Shown: positions 1-11,045, counted from the first letter of the stretch. The stretch: 64,000 nucleotides of DNA from Acanthosepion lycidas (GCA_963932145.1 OZ010574.1:63919378-63983377); one strand, 5' to 3'. A program made the numbers and translations. Notes: generated by a model from the letters alone, not told the origin.

Positions 1-1253
1 ATGCAACTTTTCTATCTTCAAATATGGTAATAATGCCTTGTTGAAATGTGGGTGTGGCTAAAATTCTCATGCAACTTTTCTATCTTCAAATATGGTAATA
101 ATGCCCTGTTGAAATGTGGATGTAGCTAAAATCCTCATGCAACTTTTCTATCTTCAAATATGGTAATAATGCCCTGTTGAAATGTGGGTGTAGCTAAAAT
201 CCTCATGCAACTTTTCTATCTTCAAATATGGTAATAATGCCCTGTTGAAATGTGGGTGTAGCTAAAATCCTCATGCAACTTTTCTATCTTTAAATATGGT
301 AACAATGCCCTGTTGAAATGTGGGTGTAGCTAAAATCCTCATGCAACTTTTCTATCTTCAAATATGGTAATAATACTCTGTTGAAATGTGGGTGTAGCTA
401 AAATCCTCATGCAACTTTTCTATCTTCAAATATGGTAATAATGCCCTGTTGAAATGTGGGTGTAGCTAAAATCCTCATGCAACTTTTCTATCTTCAAATA
501 TGGTGATAATGCCCTGTTGAAATGTGGGTGTAGCTAAAATCCTCATGCAACTTTTCTATCTTTAAATATGGTAACAATGCCCTGTTGAAATGTGGGTGTA
601 GCTAAAATCCTCATGCAACTTTTCTATCTTCAAATATGGTAATAATGCCTTGTTGAAATGTGGGTGTAGCTAAAATTCTCATGCCACTTTTCTATCTTCA
701 AATATGGTAATAATACTCTGTTGAAATGTGGGTCTAGCTAAAATCCTCATGCAACTTTTCTATCTTCAAATATGGTAATAATGCCCTGTTGAAATGTGGG
801 TGTAGCTAAAATTCTCATGCAACTTTTCTATCTTCAAATATGGTAATAATGCCCTGTTGAAATGTGGGTGTAGCTAAAATTCTCATGCAACTTTTCTATC
901 TTCAAATATGGTAATAATGCCCTGTTGAAATGTGGTTGTAGCTAAAATCCTCATGCAACTTTTCTATCTTCAAATATGGTAATAATGCCCTGTTGAAATG
1001 TGGATGTAGCTAAAATCCTCATGCAACTTTTCTATCTTCAAATATGGTAATAATGCCCTGTTGAAATGTGGGTGTAGCTAAAATCCTCATGCAACTTTTC
1101 TATCTTCAAATATGGTAATAATGCCCTGTTGAAATGTGGGTGTAGCTAAAATCCTCATGCAACTTTTCTATCTTTAAATATGGTAACAATGCCCTGTTGA
1201 AATGTGGGTGTAGCTAAAATCCTCATGCAACTTTTCTATCTATAAATATGGTA
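1..1253. repeat. 68-bp satellite array, 18 full units plus a partial
   Basis: Each unit begins with atgcaacttttctatcttca, and units start at 1, 69, 137 and so on every 68 bp to 1225, where the last unit breaks off after 29 bp. The array is cut by the window edge, so it continues upstream. Units are nearly identical. Diagnostic variants recur: units 5, 9 and 18 share a tttaaat/aacaat version, and units 6 and 11 share a tactctg version. Units 2-5 and 15-18 carry the same variants in the same order, suggesting block duplication of about 13 units. The period is not a multiple of three and units contain stops, so it is non-coding. Confidence 0.97.
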
Positions 1254-1270
1254 GACTTCCTGATGTTTTC

Positions 1271-1620
1271 TCATCATGTGGCACTTTTAGAAAGTGCTAG
1301 AAAACCATACCATGGGTCGACCCAAGCCTTGTGAGTGAAATTGGGTAGATGGAATGCTTAGGTGCTGTCAATAGCTATGCTAGCACAAGGTCAAAAGTCA
1401 TCATGGCCGAGGGCTTGAGCATGCTGGCTTTGTTCAAATTGTTGATCACACTAAATAACACTCTTTCCCAGAAACTGTAACTAAAGTCTGCTCAGTATAG
1501 TTGCAGGAGAGACCACAGGTGGGCTCTGTGGGTGTTGAATAAACACAAATGTGCCTGAGCAAGTATCTGCAATAGGGATTGGCTAGCCGCTCTAGTAGAT
1601 GAGTATCCTTGAATACATAT
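1271..1620 (+). mobile_element. SINE-A, 5'-truncated copy
   Basis: This segment aligns by eye with the body of the complete SINE at 15973-16440. Shared blocks include the aaagtcatcatgrccraggr stretch, the gttgatca...gctagataacac stretch and the acacaaatgtgcytgagcaa stretch. The tRNA-like head is missing and the 68-bp satellite abuts the truncated end. It is diverged and non-autonomous. Confidence 0.75.
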
Positions 1621-1919
1621 AGGTGATATATATTGGAATTTTAAACCAAACCCTTTATTTATTCCATGGGATTCTAAGTTCAAGTTTTTATTCCCTCTGC
1701 TCTAGCCAGCTATTGAACTCACAACACTTTGGGTCAAATCGCTTTTTGAATTATTCAACCAATGTTTTTATTCATTGGACCATGTGTCCTTGGAGACAGT
1801 TTGGTTTGGTTTGGTTAATTTTGTTATAAGCTATATCAACCTCAGTGAGTTATTTAACGCTGACAAGATTTTTAGGATAGGTTTGTATGAATAGAATATA
1901 TATTAATTTTTTTTTTCAA

Positions 1920-2270
1920 AAATGTATTGCTGGTAATATTTTTTCTTTCAAAAGTATTTGGTGCTAGTATTTTTATTATAAAAAATCCATTTTTATACTT
2001 ACATATTGTTTTGATCCCAGTTTTGGGGTTGAATATTTGCCCATAGCTGGGACCCTTACAGGTACTACCACCCCATGTGAAGTTGGACCTGGTAACAACT
2101 GTAAATAAGAGGTGGTTCCATGCTCCTCAAAACCTCCCAATCAGAAGCCTTGCTGCTGGATGTAATTTATCATCATACCCAGGACACCTGATTGGGTGGG
2201 GGCACTCTTATACCACTGCAGAAATGCAGTCAGCATACTCTACAGCCCCAGCTGACAAGGCAACTTGGTG
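1920..2270. repeat. Interspersed repeat family R3, copy 1
   Basis: The segment shares ordered blocks with 41860-42120 and 57130-57310. These include aatgtattgctggtaat, tttgcccatagctg, gacctgg(t/g)aacaa, gaggtggtt and ctcctcaaaac, then a region around tttatcatcata. No coding potential, terminal repeats or pol III boxes were recognised, so the class is unknown. Confidence 0.6.
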
Positions 2271-3367
2271 ACAGTATAGATGTATACTGAACTTATGTTG
2301 AGAAAGCTTGTCTATCTTGTGGTATGGGCTTTTACTTGAATTATTGATATCTATCAATAATACTGATGGCAAATATGGTAACAGTGAGATTAACCATTTC
2401 GATACAGGAAATTCATCTTTCAGTGACTGAACAGTTAGTATTTATAAAATATTTCTCTTAAAACAGTTTTCAGGAAAATACTTGTAGAATTAGATTTTTA
2501 CATTCTCTGTTTTAAACTTATTAAAAGAGGATCACAGCTAAGTATTCTCAGATTGTGCTGAACCCATTAAAATCGGCTCCAGAGTTCAGTATGAAACAAT
2601 GTTTTCTGATTGGTCCATAAATAATAATATCATGTTCCTGCCTATGCCTTCACGGTTGACCTCGAGTTTACCTGTTCATAATACAACACACCAAAAAATG
2701 TAAACATGTTCTTGAGCCTCCCACATGATCAAGAAAACTCATAAATATGAAACTTTGATGCGACTTAGTCAGTGAGTCCTTAAAATAATCAACTCGTCAC
2801 ATGAATCCATGAAACCCAACTTCCTCACTAAAAGTTAATTTCTATTAACATCAACCCAGCTTGTGGAATTCAATTTCTTTTCAACATCAACTCATTTAGT
2901 GACAAATTCAACCAAGATGAGAGTCAGAAACCAATTCACTTAATATCTTAACAACATAAAGGAAATTGTAACTATATCAGTCGAAGGAAGACAACTCTAC
3001 AGTAAGTCAAGCAATCTATTTCATTTAATTTCACCATCAACATAAACTGTTTAATTCCTTACCAGATCTATAGCATAACACCTTTTACCCTTGATCATGC
3101 AACTTAAGAACACTGGAGTGTTTTAAACAACTTTATTATATTGTGTGTACTTGTTGTTATATAAAAATATTTTCTGTTAAAATAAATATCTGCCTATTTG
3201 ATTATTTCTCTTCTTCTTGTTGTTTTTGTTGCATTTGATTTAGTAAAAATAGTAGAGGTGCAGTTTAATTTGTATTTTGTCACTGATACAGATTGGCTAA
3301 CCCACTACAAACCCAAGTCTAATAATTGTTATTGCTTTTTCTAGTGTTGATGATGTTTTTCTTCCTA
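2271..3367. other. Unassigned A+T-rich stretch
   Basis: I see no long open frame, no recognisable element and no tandem structure here. It may be old repeat sequence too diverged to read by eye. Confidence 0.4.
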
Positions 3368-3625
3368 GCCTGCTTACCACCTTATCACGTTAAAACACCA
3401 ATTCTCAAAGTTAAGCAATATTAAACCTAGTCAGTACCTAGATAGGTCATCACTTGGCAATGTGCAGATGGTTTAATGGATAATATCTTAATCAGGGAGC
3501 CAAGTTTCGATTCCTGCTGGATTCTTTATATTCAATTACATGAAAATATCCTTGGGAAACGTATGAATCTACCTTTTCTCCCCTCCTACTCTGGGTTAAT
3601 TAGTAAAACTTGTATCACTAAATCA
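3368..3625 (+). mobile_element. 5S rRNA-headed SINE, diverged full-length-like copy
   Basis: The 5' 95 bp resemble a decayed 5S rRNA gene, with the A-box-like aaagttaagcaa followed by a C-box-like agataggtcatcacttgg. A tRNA-like segment follows, containing a B-box-like agtttcgattcctgctgg near 3500. The remaining tail (atatccttgggaaa, then ttctcccctcc) matches the tail of the SINE-B copies elsewhere in the window. The order 5S, tRNA-like, tail is the same as at 22293-23125. Confidence 0.75.
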
Positions 3626-4532
3626 TAATTATCTTCCCTAAAAATTATTTTAATCAGACACTATTTCTTATTACAATTATATTAACTACTAATTATAATG
3701 TTTATAATAATAAAAAATAATGTTATAATATGATAGTTTAGAATAATTATTACATATTCAAAATATATTATTAAAAATGTCAATATTTTATACTACATTT
3801 CAGTCATTACTTACTTCTGTTTATGTCCAAGCTGTGATCTAAATGCTAAGGCAGTTAACACATTCAGGATAGAAAACTAAGAAATGTATAAAATCCACAA
3901 ACAAAACAGTTATTTATTAATGAGGACCATAAAAACCAGAAATGAATAATAAATTTGATTTTTAAAGTGCTATATACAAATTAATTATCCCTCAAAATCA
4001 AGAACAGTTAACTTGCATAAAAGAATAGGTACATACATGTAAATACAAGAAAACCTACATTTTTGCAGGTTTTGCAATTATTAATGTAAGCTCAATCCTA
4101 GGTAGGGGCCATCCCCTAGGCAATATCTGTCCCGCAGGCTAGGGTCATTTTTGACACCTGAGGTGAGCCCAAAAGGGGAAATGCCAAGTCAATTCATTTG
4201 TTTGTGAGTTAATATTACATTAACAATTCCATGTAGTAAGTAGAATTCCTCAGTCTAAATCCTCGTATTGTTTGGAAACCTGAAAGTTTGAAATAGTCTA
4301 CGTTGAGGTTATGTGTAATGGTTAATAGGACTGAGGCAGCACGAAGAAGGATGCGTTATATGTTTTTGTTTTTTCTCCTTGGTGCAACCTTGCTCCCAAT
4401 AACTGTTACACATGTTTTTGCCAGAGTTCAACCTAAAACACAGATAGCATATTGGTTCTTGAAAATGACCAAGATGGTTGAAAGTGCTTGAAAAAAACAA
4501 CACAAACAGGAATAACAAATTAAACAGACAGA
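3626..4532. other. Unassigned A+T-rich stretch
   Basis: Only low-complexity A+T sequence and short chance open frames are visible. A ccctaggc-containing segment near 4095-4170 looks like transposon debris but cannot be assigned. Confidence 0.35.
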
Positions 4533-4537
4533 CCTTG

Positions 4538-4912
4538 TTTTGTGATGTCAACAAACACTCATTGCCACTTTTGTAATGTCAATGAATACTCATCACTTTC
4601 GTAATGCTCATTGTATTAGAGACTTTGTAATCACAGATACAACTATAGTTACACTACTGAACAATACTGGTGTCAAACACCTTTGAATAACACTCACACT
4701 AATAGTACTTGCTTGATGATACTCACTAAAAAAGTAACTAATGAATAGTAATCCATATAGTGATCACTTAGACGCCACATTAATTCCCATATATACAATT
4801 TTCTTTACCATCATGTGATCCAATTTTTCAAAATGGGATTGTTTGTATTTACTCTCTGGCGATGTGTGTTCAAACTCCAGTATTGGCAGCAACACTTTAT
4901 TCCTATATAACA
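4538..4912. mobile_element. LTR-like element (family F), 375 bp, with 5-bp target duplication
   Basis: The element starts ttttgtgatgtcaacaaaca and ends cctatataaca. It is flanked by a perfect CCTTG direct repeat at 4533-4537 and 4913-4917. Related copies lie at 30661-31116 (flanked by GAAAG) and at 55532-55870. A 5-bp duplication and a repeat-sized body without coding sequence suggest a solo LTR. The left end does not start with canonical TG, so the class remains open. The complement of its right end contains TATA-like and AATAAA-like motifs. Confidence 0.7.
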
Positions 4913-5230
4913 CCTTGTTGGTTCTTTTTAATCAAACTTGTTGGGCTGAATACTTGCTGCCTAAATATACTGTGTGTAACAGCAAAATTGTCCAATTGTT
5001 AAATTAAGCTCTGAACTGTTGTATCTTAGAAATGATTAAATATATCTTACTGGAATTCTCCAAGCTTTTATAACACTATTGGACTCTACTTTGAGCAATA
5101 AGAATATATAATTACTCAGCAAGCTTAACAGAAGAATCATGATGAACTCAATCTTAAACGAAAATGACATGTTCATCATTAATTATTCATAGGTAAGGAT
5201 CAGAAGTTCATGAAGGATTGAAATAAAGTT

Positions 5231-5233
<3 letters not shown>

Positions 5234-5277
<44 letters not shown>
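5234..5277. repeat. (TA)n microsatellite
   Basis: An uninterrupted TA dinucleotide tract lies inside the Tc1-like remnant. Confidence 0.95.
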
Positions 5278-5281
<4 letters not shown>

Positions 5282-5487
5282 TCAGGATCATTTTCCAACG
5301 TATTCAAGATAATCTTTGCCCTCTCCCTGCCTTCTAACATTCTGTCATAAAGTAACAAGGTGGCTCACAGGTTTCTTGTACGATTTCATTTCAAGTCTTT
5401 TTCCACTGCTCTTTGAACTATTATAACTGAAACTCCTCTCTCACATGCCAACCATCTTATGAATGGAATTAGATCTTTTTTAATTGA

Positions 5488-5682
5488 TCATTTTGTCTCT
5501 AAATTGAAATGATGATCCCTCTTCCTATTGTGACCACTTGAGCCAGTTTTCCTCTCTACTGTTCCCTTTTTTTTAAACTTATTCACCATTCTCTTGATGG
5601 TTCTTGAATGAACTTTGAACATGGAAGCCGAAGTATGAATATTTGTAACATTACTGAAGGTTTGAATGATTTTTCCTTTCAC
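5488..5682 (-). pseudogene. Tc1-like transposase, N-terminal helix-turn-helix fragment
   Basis: A 64-residue open frame reads as a Tc1-type DNA-binding domain. It has an initial KIIQTFSN helix, a TIKRMVNKFKKKGTVERK recognition-helix and linker segment, and a basic tail. In the family this N-terminal paired-like domain binds the terminal inverted repeats. The DDE catalytic core is absent or unreadable in this copy, so it cannot encode an active enzyme. The paralogous fragment at 26724-27026 has the same order of motifs (KRIIQAFSNGTNIY, then KKTVNKFKKERRVERK). Confidence 0.6.
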
Positions 5683-5926
5683 TATTGCTCATTTGAAAAG
5701 ACAGTGGGGTTACACGAAATGATTTGAACCTGTTCAGTTTCTAGCTGAATAACTCAAAAGGTTTTTAAGTGATTCATATGATAAATGCTATCAAGATGGC
5801 TAAATGTCTTATCTGAAAACCTGAAAAAAATAAACTGATTTAGTTTAGAGGTTTTTTAGATATTAAACATTTTGTGGGATGGATAATTATGCTGTAACAT
5901 GATTTTGACAATTTTGCTGTTACATG

Positions 5927-5927
<1 letters not shown>

Positions 5928-5972
<45 letters not shown>
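5928..5972. repeat. (TA)n microsatellite
   Basis: TA dinucleotide tract. The open frame through it is an artefact of the repeat. Confidence 0.95.
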
Positions 5973-6117
5973 TACAAACTTAACAATAAAAATAACAATT
6001 TTTTTGGATGTATAGACACTAATAATAATATATTTACTACTTCCCCATATAAAAAACAACTAGCCTAAACATGTGCATTCTTAACTATAAAAGTGACAGT
6101 CCTAATTTTTTTTTTAA

Positions 6118-7440
6118 GCATTACACCCCGAGCAAGACGGCAAGCCACTAGGATGCAGGGGGTTTCAGAAGATTTGGAGCAAGAGCAGATAGGAGTGATA
6201 GAAGAAAGGATGAGGAGAAGGGTAGTGGATAGATCAAGGTAACTGGAGATGTCAATTGACATTACATTTGAATAGTTGGAGATTATAGCTCTCAGGGAAA
6301 CAGGAATAGGGAAGGGTGTTCCACAGGTGAGAGGTGTGAGGTATGAAGCTATTGGAGTAGAAGAGACAGCTACATTTAAAAGTTTCTACAGTGAAAGGGT
6401 GAGAGCAGGATGCCAGCCTCGTAAGCACTTGAATTCATGAAGTCTGGGAACCAGTGAAAGCAGCTCATCGGAGCAATTACCATGAAAGTATTTGTAAAAA
6501 AGACAGAGAGAGGCGATGGTGTGTCTGTGAGAGAATAACTGTAGATGAGATGCCAGATCAGGGCCAATTATATTACATATCCGCCTCTGGATCCGAGGTA
6601 AACAGAAGGTGCACCAGACCGTATATGGCAGAAATACTCCATGCAAGAGCAAATGGTTGATTTGTATATTTGAAGTATTGATTCTGGGGAGAAAAATTTC
6701 CTGGCGTGGCACAGAGAGCCAACTTTCCTTGCGGTGGACAAAGCATTTGACTCAATGTATTTGTTCCATCTCAGGTCAGCAGTCAACGTGCAACCGAGCA
6801 GACACAGAGAGTTGCTCTCAAGAAGTTGAGCATCAGACATTCTAATGGGGGGCAGGGAAGGATCTCTACAGTGATTAATAGAGAGCAGTTTAGTTTTTGA
6901 AGTGTTAAAGTTGACCAGACAATTCTTGCCCCAATTAAAAACCAATTGGGGGTCCATTTCAAGATGAGCGGCCAGGTTAGATTTGTCAGCGACACTAGAT
7001 TTGTTTTTGAGGCAGGAGTAAATTGTAATGTCGTCCACGTAGATGCCAACTTGGGAATCTGTGGTGTCAGGAAGGTCATTGATGAAAATAAGGAATAGAG
7101 TGGGGCCAAGGATGGAGCCTTGGGGAACACCTGCGTTCATGGGATAGGAACTGGAGGAGAATCTGTTGAGAACGACCTTCAATTCACGGTTTGACAGGAA
7201 TGATTGTATTAGGTCAAACAATCAACCTGTAATACCATAACCCTGGAGCTTGCGAAGAAGGCCGGCAAACCCTATCAAACACTTTGGAGAAGTCTAGGGC
7301 CATGGCACGAGCCTCATTGTTATTTTGAAGGGCTTGGTAGACGGTTTCAATGATGGCCGTAAGCACATCAACTGTAGATCAAGCGTAGCAGAAACCATAT
7401 TGCTTGTCTGAGAGCAGGTCATGATAGCTATCGGCAATAA
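6118..7440 (-). pseudogene. LINE-A non-LTR retrotransposon: reverse transcriptase to 3' end
   Basis: Read from 7440 down, this is a jockey/CR1-type reverse transcriptase pseudogene. The first part gives an LDFSKVFDRV motif (RT block A), with an in-frame TGA where STVDV is normally preceded by Arg and a frameshift near 7270. The open frame 7221-6568 then holds GVPQGSILGPTLFLIFI and a YVDD catalytic box, where YADD is usual. A frame change near 6640 leads into the C-terminal motif CNIIGPDLASHL...SLCLFYKYFHGN, seen in many other copies here. The 3' end is the agcaagacggcaagccacta segment near 6130. It is dead but is the most complete LINE-A copy in the window. Confidence 0.88.
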
Positions 7441-7454
7441 AATTTAATAAACTG

Positions 7455-7850
7455 TGCAAAATCTAATTCTTCAATGAAAAATATTTTCTACACTGAATTA
7501 AAAAATATTAAATAAATTCTCATTAGTAATGACTTTCCTAATTACCTTGTTGATGAACAAATTAGATGAGCTATTAGAAATATTAGCATAAATAAAAAAA
7601 AAAACTTAATGCATCTTTAAATAACCCTAAATATATAAACCTACTTTACTACAATTAAAAACATTTTAACTTCAAACATGATGAAAAAATTCTGGAAAAA
7701 CTCATAAGTACTAATACATCTCCCATTAATGCTCGTAAAAAAAAAAAATTATTATTTACTAGACTAAATTTAATACAACCAGCTTAATCATCCACAATAA
7801 CTCTTCTTCATCAACTAGCATTTTGCAAAAGACCAAGATTTTTTTTTAGA
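7455..7850 (+). pseudogene. Possible PLE fragment, RT-to-endonuclease linker
   Basis: Translation in one frame gives stop-broken peptides such as SNDFPNYLVDEQIR and MMKKFWKNS. These resemble the linker between reverse transcriptase and GIY-YIG domain in Penelope-like elements. Composition is very A+T rich and several stops interrupt it, so the call is tentative. It lies about 1.5 kb from clearer PLE pieces in opposite orientation. Confidence 0.35.
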
Positions 7851-7879
7851 TATAAATATAAATAATAAATTGCACTTCT

Positions 7880-7951
7880 GTTAACTTGGGGCACACCTGG
7901 CTACTTCCCTGGGCATATAAGTGCACCTGGGTGCACCAGTTGAGAAACACT
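7880..7951. mobile_element. Possible hAT-like terminal fragment
   Basis: The segment ends in caccagttgagaaacactg, which resembles the complement of the CAGnGGTTCTCAACC terminus common in hAT elements and in the element ending at 60591. The other end was not found. Confidence 0.3.
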
Positions 7952-7959
7952 GCTTTAAT

Positions 7960-8575
7960 CATTAGGAATGGGTAATATATTTTTGTTAAACTATTATAAT
8001 AATATATTAGAACACAATTAAAAGGTTTAGTCTAAAATTGGATATTATTTTCCAAACAACCTAATTATAGGTGGAATTGTTATTTGTAAATCAGATAAAA
8101 AAATGATCAAGCAAAGTTAAAGCTTAAAGATACTTTAAAGCCAGCCACTAGTGGCTATCCTTTCTAGTCAATTTAAATCAGAATTTACTTGTTGATTAAT
8201 AATTTTTTTTTTATTTGTGGCTTCCTCTCTTTATCTTCCATGGCCATGATATGTCCATCATAGCTGCCATCTTATCAGTACATTACGTCACCATCATTAC
8301 CCTGGCTTAAGATAGCTGATCAGATAATAACATGATTATATGTGGACTTATCTCTGTATAATGTCTCAGATGACATGCTGCATTTTCATGTGGTATTTCA
8401 AAATGTGTTTGCCTTCTGCCATTAAAGTTGCAGAGATGAAGACGGGGCAAAGCCTTCTTGCTCGTAGATCACTGTCTTTGACTCTGATTATGGAACAATT
8501 TCTGATTGATCTCACATCTTGGTGTATTATCTTTAATGGATCTGCAGCATCAGTGTTAATCTCTTTCTCCATCAG
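7960..8575. other. Unassigned stretch
   Basis: A 155-codon open frame (8340-8807) crosses this stretch and the CT-rich tract. Its second half is only repeat translation and its first half matches no family I recognise. No splice or promoter evidence supports a gene. Confidence 0.35.
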
Positions 8576-8579
8576 AGAA

Positions 8580-8745
8580 GATGAGCATCTGTCTCTCTTT
8601 CTCTCTCTCTTCTCTCTATCACTTCTCTCTTTCTTTTATCTCCCTCTTTTCTCCCACACTCTCTTTCTCTTTCACTCTCTCCTCTATCATTATTTCTCTC
8701 TTTATCTCTTCTTACTCTTTCTCTCTTCCCTCTCTCAGGCCTGGA
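8580..8745. repeat. CT-rich low-complexity tract
   Basis: About 165 bp consists almost entirely of pyrimidines in TCTC and TTTCTC patterns with strong strand asymmetry. Confidence 0.9.
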
Positions 8746-8809
8746 GTTTTTCAGCATGTTTACAGGAATTAACATTTCCAGCAAGCAAACCTTATTCGCA
8801 ATTTTAGTC

Positions 8810-9305
8810 TGTCATTTTCTTAAGGTCATATATAAAAAAGGAAGAAAAAAAGTAAAAAATAGAAAATAAGTGTTTATCTGAATTGGATCTAAAATAATTA
8901 ATGAGCTATGATCCAAACAAAATAAGAATCATTTAAATTTTAATTACCTTGACAATTAGAGTACAAATTAAAGAATATTTTTCTTTTCATAACCTACACA
9001 TAATTACAATATAGATAATTTTATTGAGTATATTGTTTACATATTAGATAGCAATGCAAAATTCTTATGTTGTTTACTTAATTTTCATAATACTAGTAAG
9101 AAAATCTATACATTAATTAATTGATTAGAAATTTCATTAGAAGTCCTAAAGGATGTTTTTTTTTACATTGATAGAACTACACATGTGCATGAAGGCAAGG
9201 GAACATTAAAATTTTAAACTAATTTTTTTTTTAAATGTGTTTGGGTATATGGTCTAACCAATTTTAGTTTATTTTTAGTCTTTTTTATGTTTTTATCACT
9301 TTTGT
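8810..9305. other. Unassigned A+T-rich stretch
   Basis: Nothing recognisable apart from A+T-rich sequence. It may include the 3' flank of the minus-strand PLE that starts at 9310. Confidence 0.35.
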
Positions 9306-9309
9306 CTAA

Positions 9310-9768
9310 CACATTGTGATAACAGATCTGCCAAGAATGATGAAATATTTTAAGAACCTGAACACAAATTTACTGTGAATGATCTTGGGATTAATGAACT
9401 TTTTATACACTTTTGTTTTAGTAAATTACTTTCTCTTTTGATTAAAGTAGCTTTTTTTAATCAGTCTTCTGATCAGACTCTACATTGAATATGTTGTTTT
9501 GTAAAATATCCCTTTTGCATTCATATAATCTGTTATTTAAATTCCTTAAGGTTTCTCCTATGTATTCTTTTTGGCAATTATTACAGATGATAGAGTAATT
9601 TCCTTCTTCACGTTTTAGATTATTATATGATATTGTTTTGTATTAAGACTTTTATTGTTTCAAAAGTAGTTGTAAAAAATATGTTAAGTTTAGATAAATT
9701 TGAGTTTTCAGAATGGTCTACTCTTCTATTTTGAAATATTTTATGAACTTTTTGTTTTTATCAATTTT
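9310..9768 (-). pseudogene. Penelope-like element (PLE-1): GIY-YIG endonuclease fragment
   Basis: On the minus strand from about 9720 the translation contains REEGNYSIICNNCQKEYIGE, then TLRNLNNRLYE. This is the GIY-YIG nuclease signature of PLEs (NYSII standing for GIY, followed by YIGET). Downstream comes the conserved C-terminal tail around KEKVIY. Several stops break it. The plus-strand copy at 24115-24520 has the same order. The nuclease normally nicks target DNA for PLE insertion. Confidence 0.75.
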
Positions 9769-9773
9769 GTTAT

Positions 9774-10092
9774 TGTTATGGGGTCCACCCATTTTTTATA
9801 CAAGTGGACTCACCCAGTGTGTACTTGTATTGCTGCCGGTGAATACCCAGAAGTGAGAGAGTGAGAGTGTGAGATAACCGCATTGTAGGAGTCACAGTTG
9901 TGAGCACGTAGACTCAGAAGGAAGTCCTACTTCAATATTGAATTTCCCAGACTATATATATATTATTATTGTTACTAACCACATTTCTGGATCTACTAAC
10001 TGTATTACCAATTGTATTATTATGTCAATTTATATTTCATTCCTGCGTTTGTCATTCATTTGAGACCGGATTTCATCCCGGAATCCACAACA
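9774..10092. mobile_element. Solo LTR, 319 bp, with GTTAT target duplication
   Basis: The element begins TGTTATGGGGTCCACCC and ends GGAATCCACAACA. The two ends form an 8-bp inverted repeat with one mismatch (TGTTATGG against TGTTGTGG). Perfect 5-bp direct repeats GTTAT flank it at 9769-9773 and 10093-10097. TG...CA ends, this size, the 5-bp duplication and the absence of coding sequence fit a solo LTR left by recombination of a Gypsy- or BEL-type element. It sits between two pieces of PLE-1. Confidence 0.85.
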
Positions 10093-10097
10093 GTTAT

Positions 10098-10245
10098 TAA
10101 GTCTAACACATTGTGATAATAGATCTGTTAAGAAAAGTAATATGTTGGAAGAACTTGGACATATATTTACCATGGATGATCTCATAATTTCTATACACTT
10201 TTCTCTTAGTAAATTGTTTTCTCTATTAATTAGATTAGCATTTAT
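10098..10245 (-). pseudogene. PLE-1, second partial copy
   Basis: This repeats the 3' portion of the PLE at 9310-9450, with matching blocks such as gtctaacacattgtgataa, agatctg and cacttttctcttagtaaatt. The two copies lie in the same orientation about 780 bp apart, separated by the solo LTR, which indicates the head-to-tail arrangement typical of PLEs. Confidence 0.65.
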
Positions 10246-10728
10246 AAGTCTACCATTTTTTCATGCAATTGAATATTGTTGCCACATTTGATCTTCTGAT
10301 ATGTATCTAAAGTTTCATGACAGAATTCAAAAGGGAATGCTATTGTCCCTGGTCTAGCAGCTCAGCTTCAACTTTCCTGTCACCATAATATAGCTTCCCT
10401 GTGCTTTACCTATAAATACTTAAGCACAGTACTAGATTGGCAGTTACGTCTCATGAATTTACTGTTGAAATAGCTAGATATAGGCATTAGTTCAATGCTA
10501 ATGGTTTCTTCTCTCTAACTTCTCACTTGTAGAACTCTGTTTCAGCTTCTTCCCTTCCTGTCAACTAGAATCTTTAAAAAATTAAATGCAATGTCAATCA
10601 TCATCTGTCTTTTTGAATTGTGTTCTTTTATTATCCTTTATACTCAATAATGTCTTTCCAGTTTCTTTCACTCTCCTAAACATCTTTTGTTTTAGTGGCT
10701 TGCTTGCTATATATATATAACTTAGGGG
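10246..10728 (+). pseudogene. LINE-A 3' fragment
   Basis: The segment starts in the C-terminal coding part (tataagtctaccattt, then gaatattgttgccacattt) and runs through the 3' end agtggcttgcttgct before a short TA tract. Frameshifts and stops are frequent. It matches the copies at 18160 and 43350. Confidence 0.7.
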
Positions 10729-10734
10729 ACTGGT

Positions 10735-11045
10735 AATTGATTGAAATATCAGAAGATCTAAAAAGATCAATTTTCAAAGCATTAACCAAGAAACCAGGTG
10801 AAAATGAACGTGAATGTGCAAATGAATGACCAAGATGAGCAAAGTCATCGAGATGTAGACAGTTTTAGATGACTGTTGGACCAAAGTAGTAAATGAGCAA
10901 TAAAATAGTGGTGAAACACTGGAAGATCTGAATAGATGAATTTTCATAGTGTTGATAAAGATACCCCAGTGATCTTCACCAAATAATTAGGTTGATCAAT
11001 GATATAGCAGAACAAAAAGCAACATGATCTTCACCAGGATGTATA
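10735..11045 (+). pseudogene. LINE-B RT fragment, degraded
   Basis: Blocks matching LINE-B include ctaaaaagatcaattttca, agcattaaccaagaaaccag and a second, more decayed version from 10921 on. They correspond to the RSIFIALPKKPG region of LINE-B reverse transcriptase. A local duplication is apparent. Confidence 0.55.

Larger units (their letters stand above)
4975..5890 (-). mobile_element. Tc1-like transposon remnant
   Basis: The left part (taacagcaaaattgtcca onward) and the right part (tttagaggttttttagat, then attaaacattttg) match the ends of the copy at 26583-27085. The transposase N-terminal fragment lies between them on the minus strand. This copy keeps about 375 bp (5115-5490) that the other has lost, although a (TA)n tract has expanded inside it. 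No good terminal inverted repeats are visible. Confidence 0.6.

Noticed and set aside
1-1253. CRISPR array
   Set aside because: The 68-bp units are contiguous without unique spacers, and the rest of the window is clearly eukaryotic.
8340-8807. 155-codon plus-strand open frame
   Set aside because: The second half encodes the CT-rich tract and the first half has no recognisable motif. No gene context supports it.
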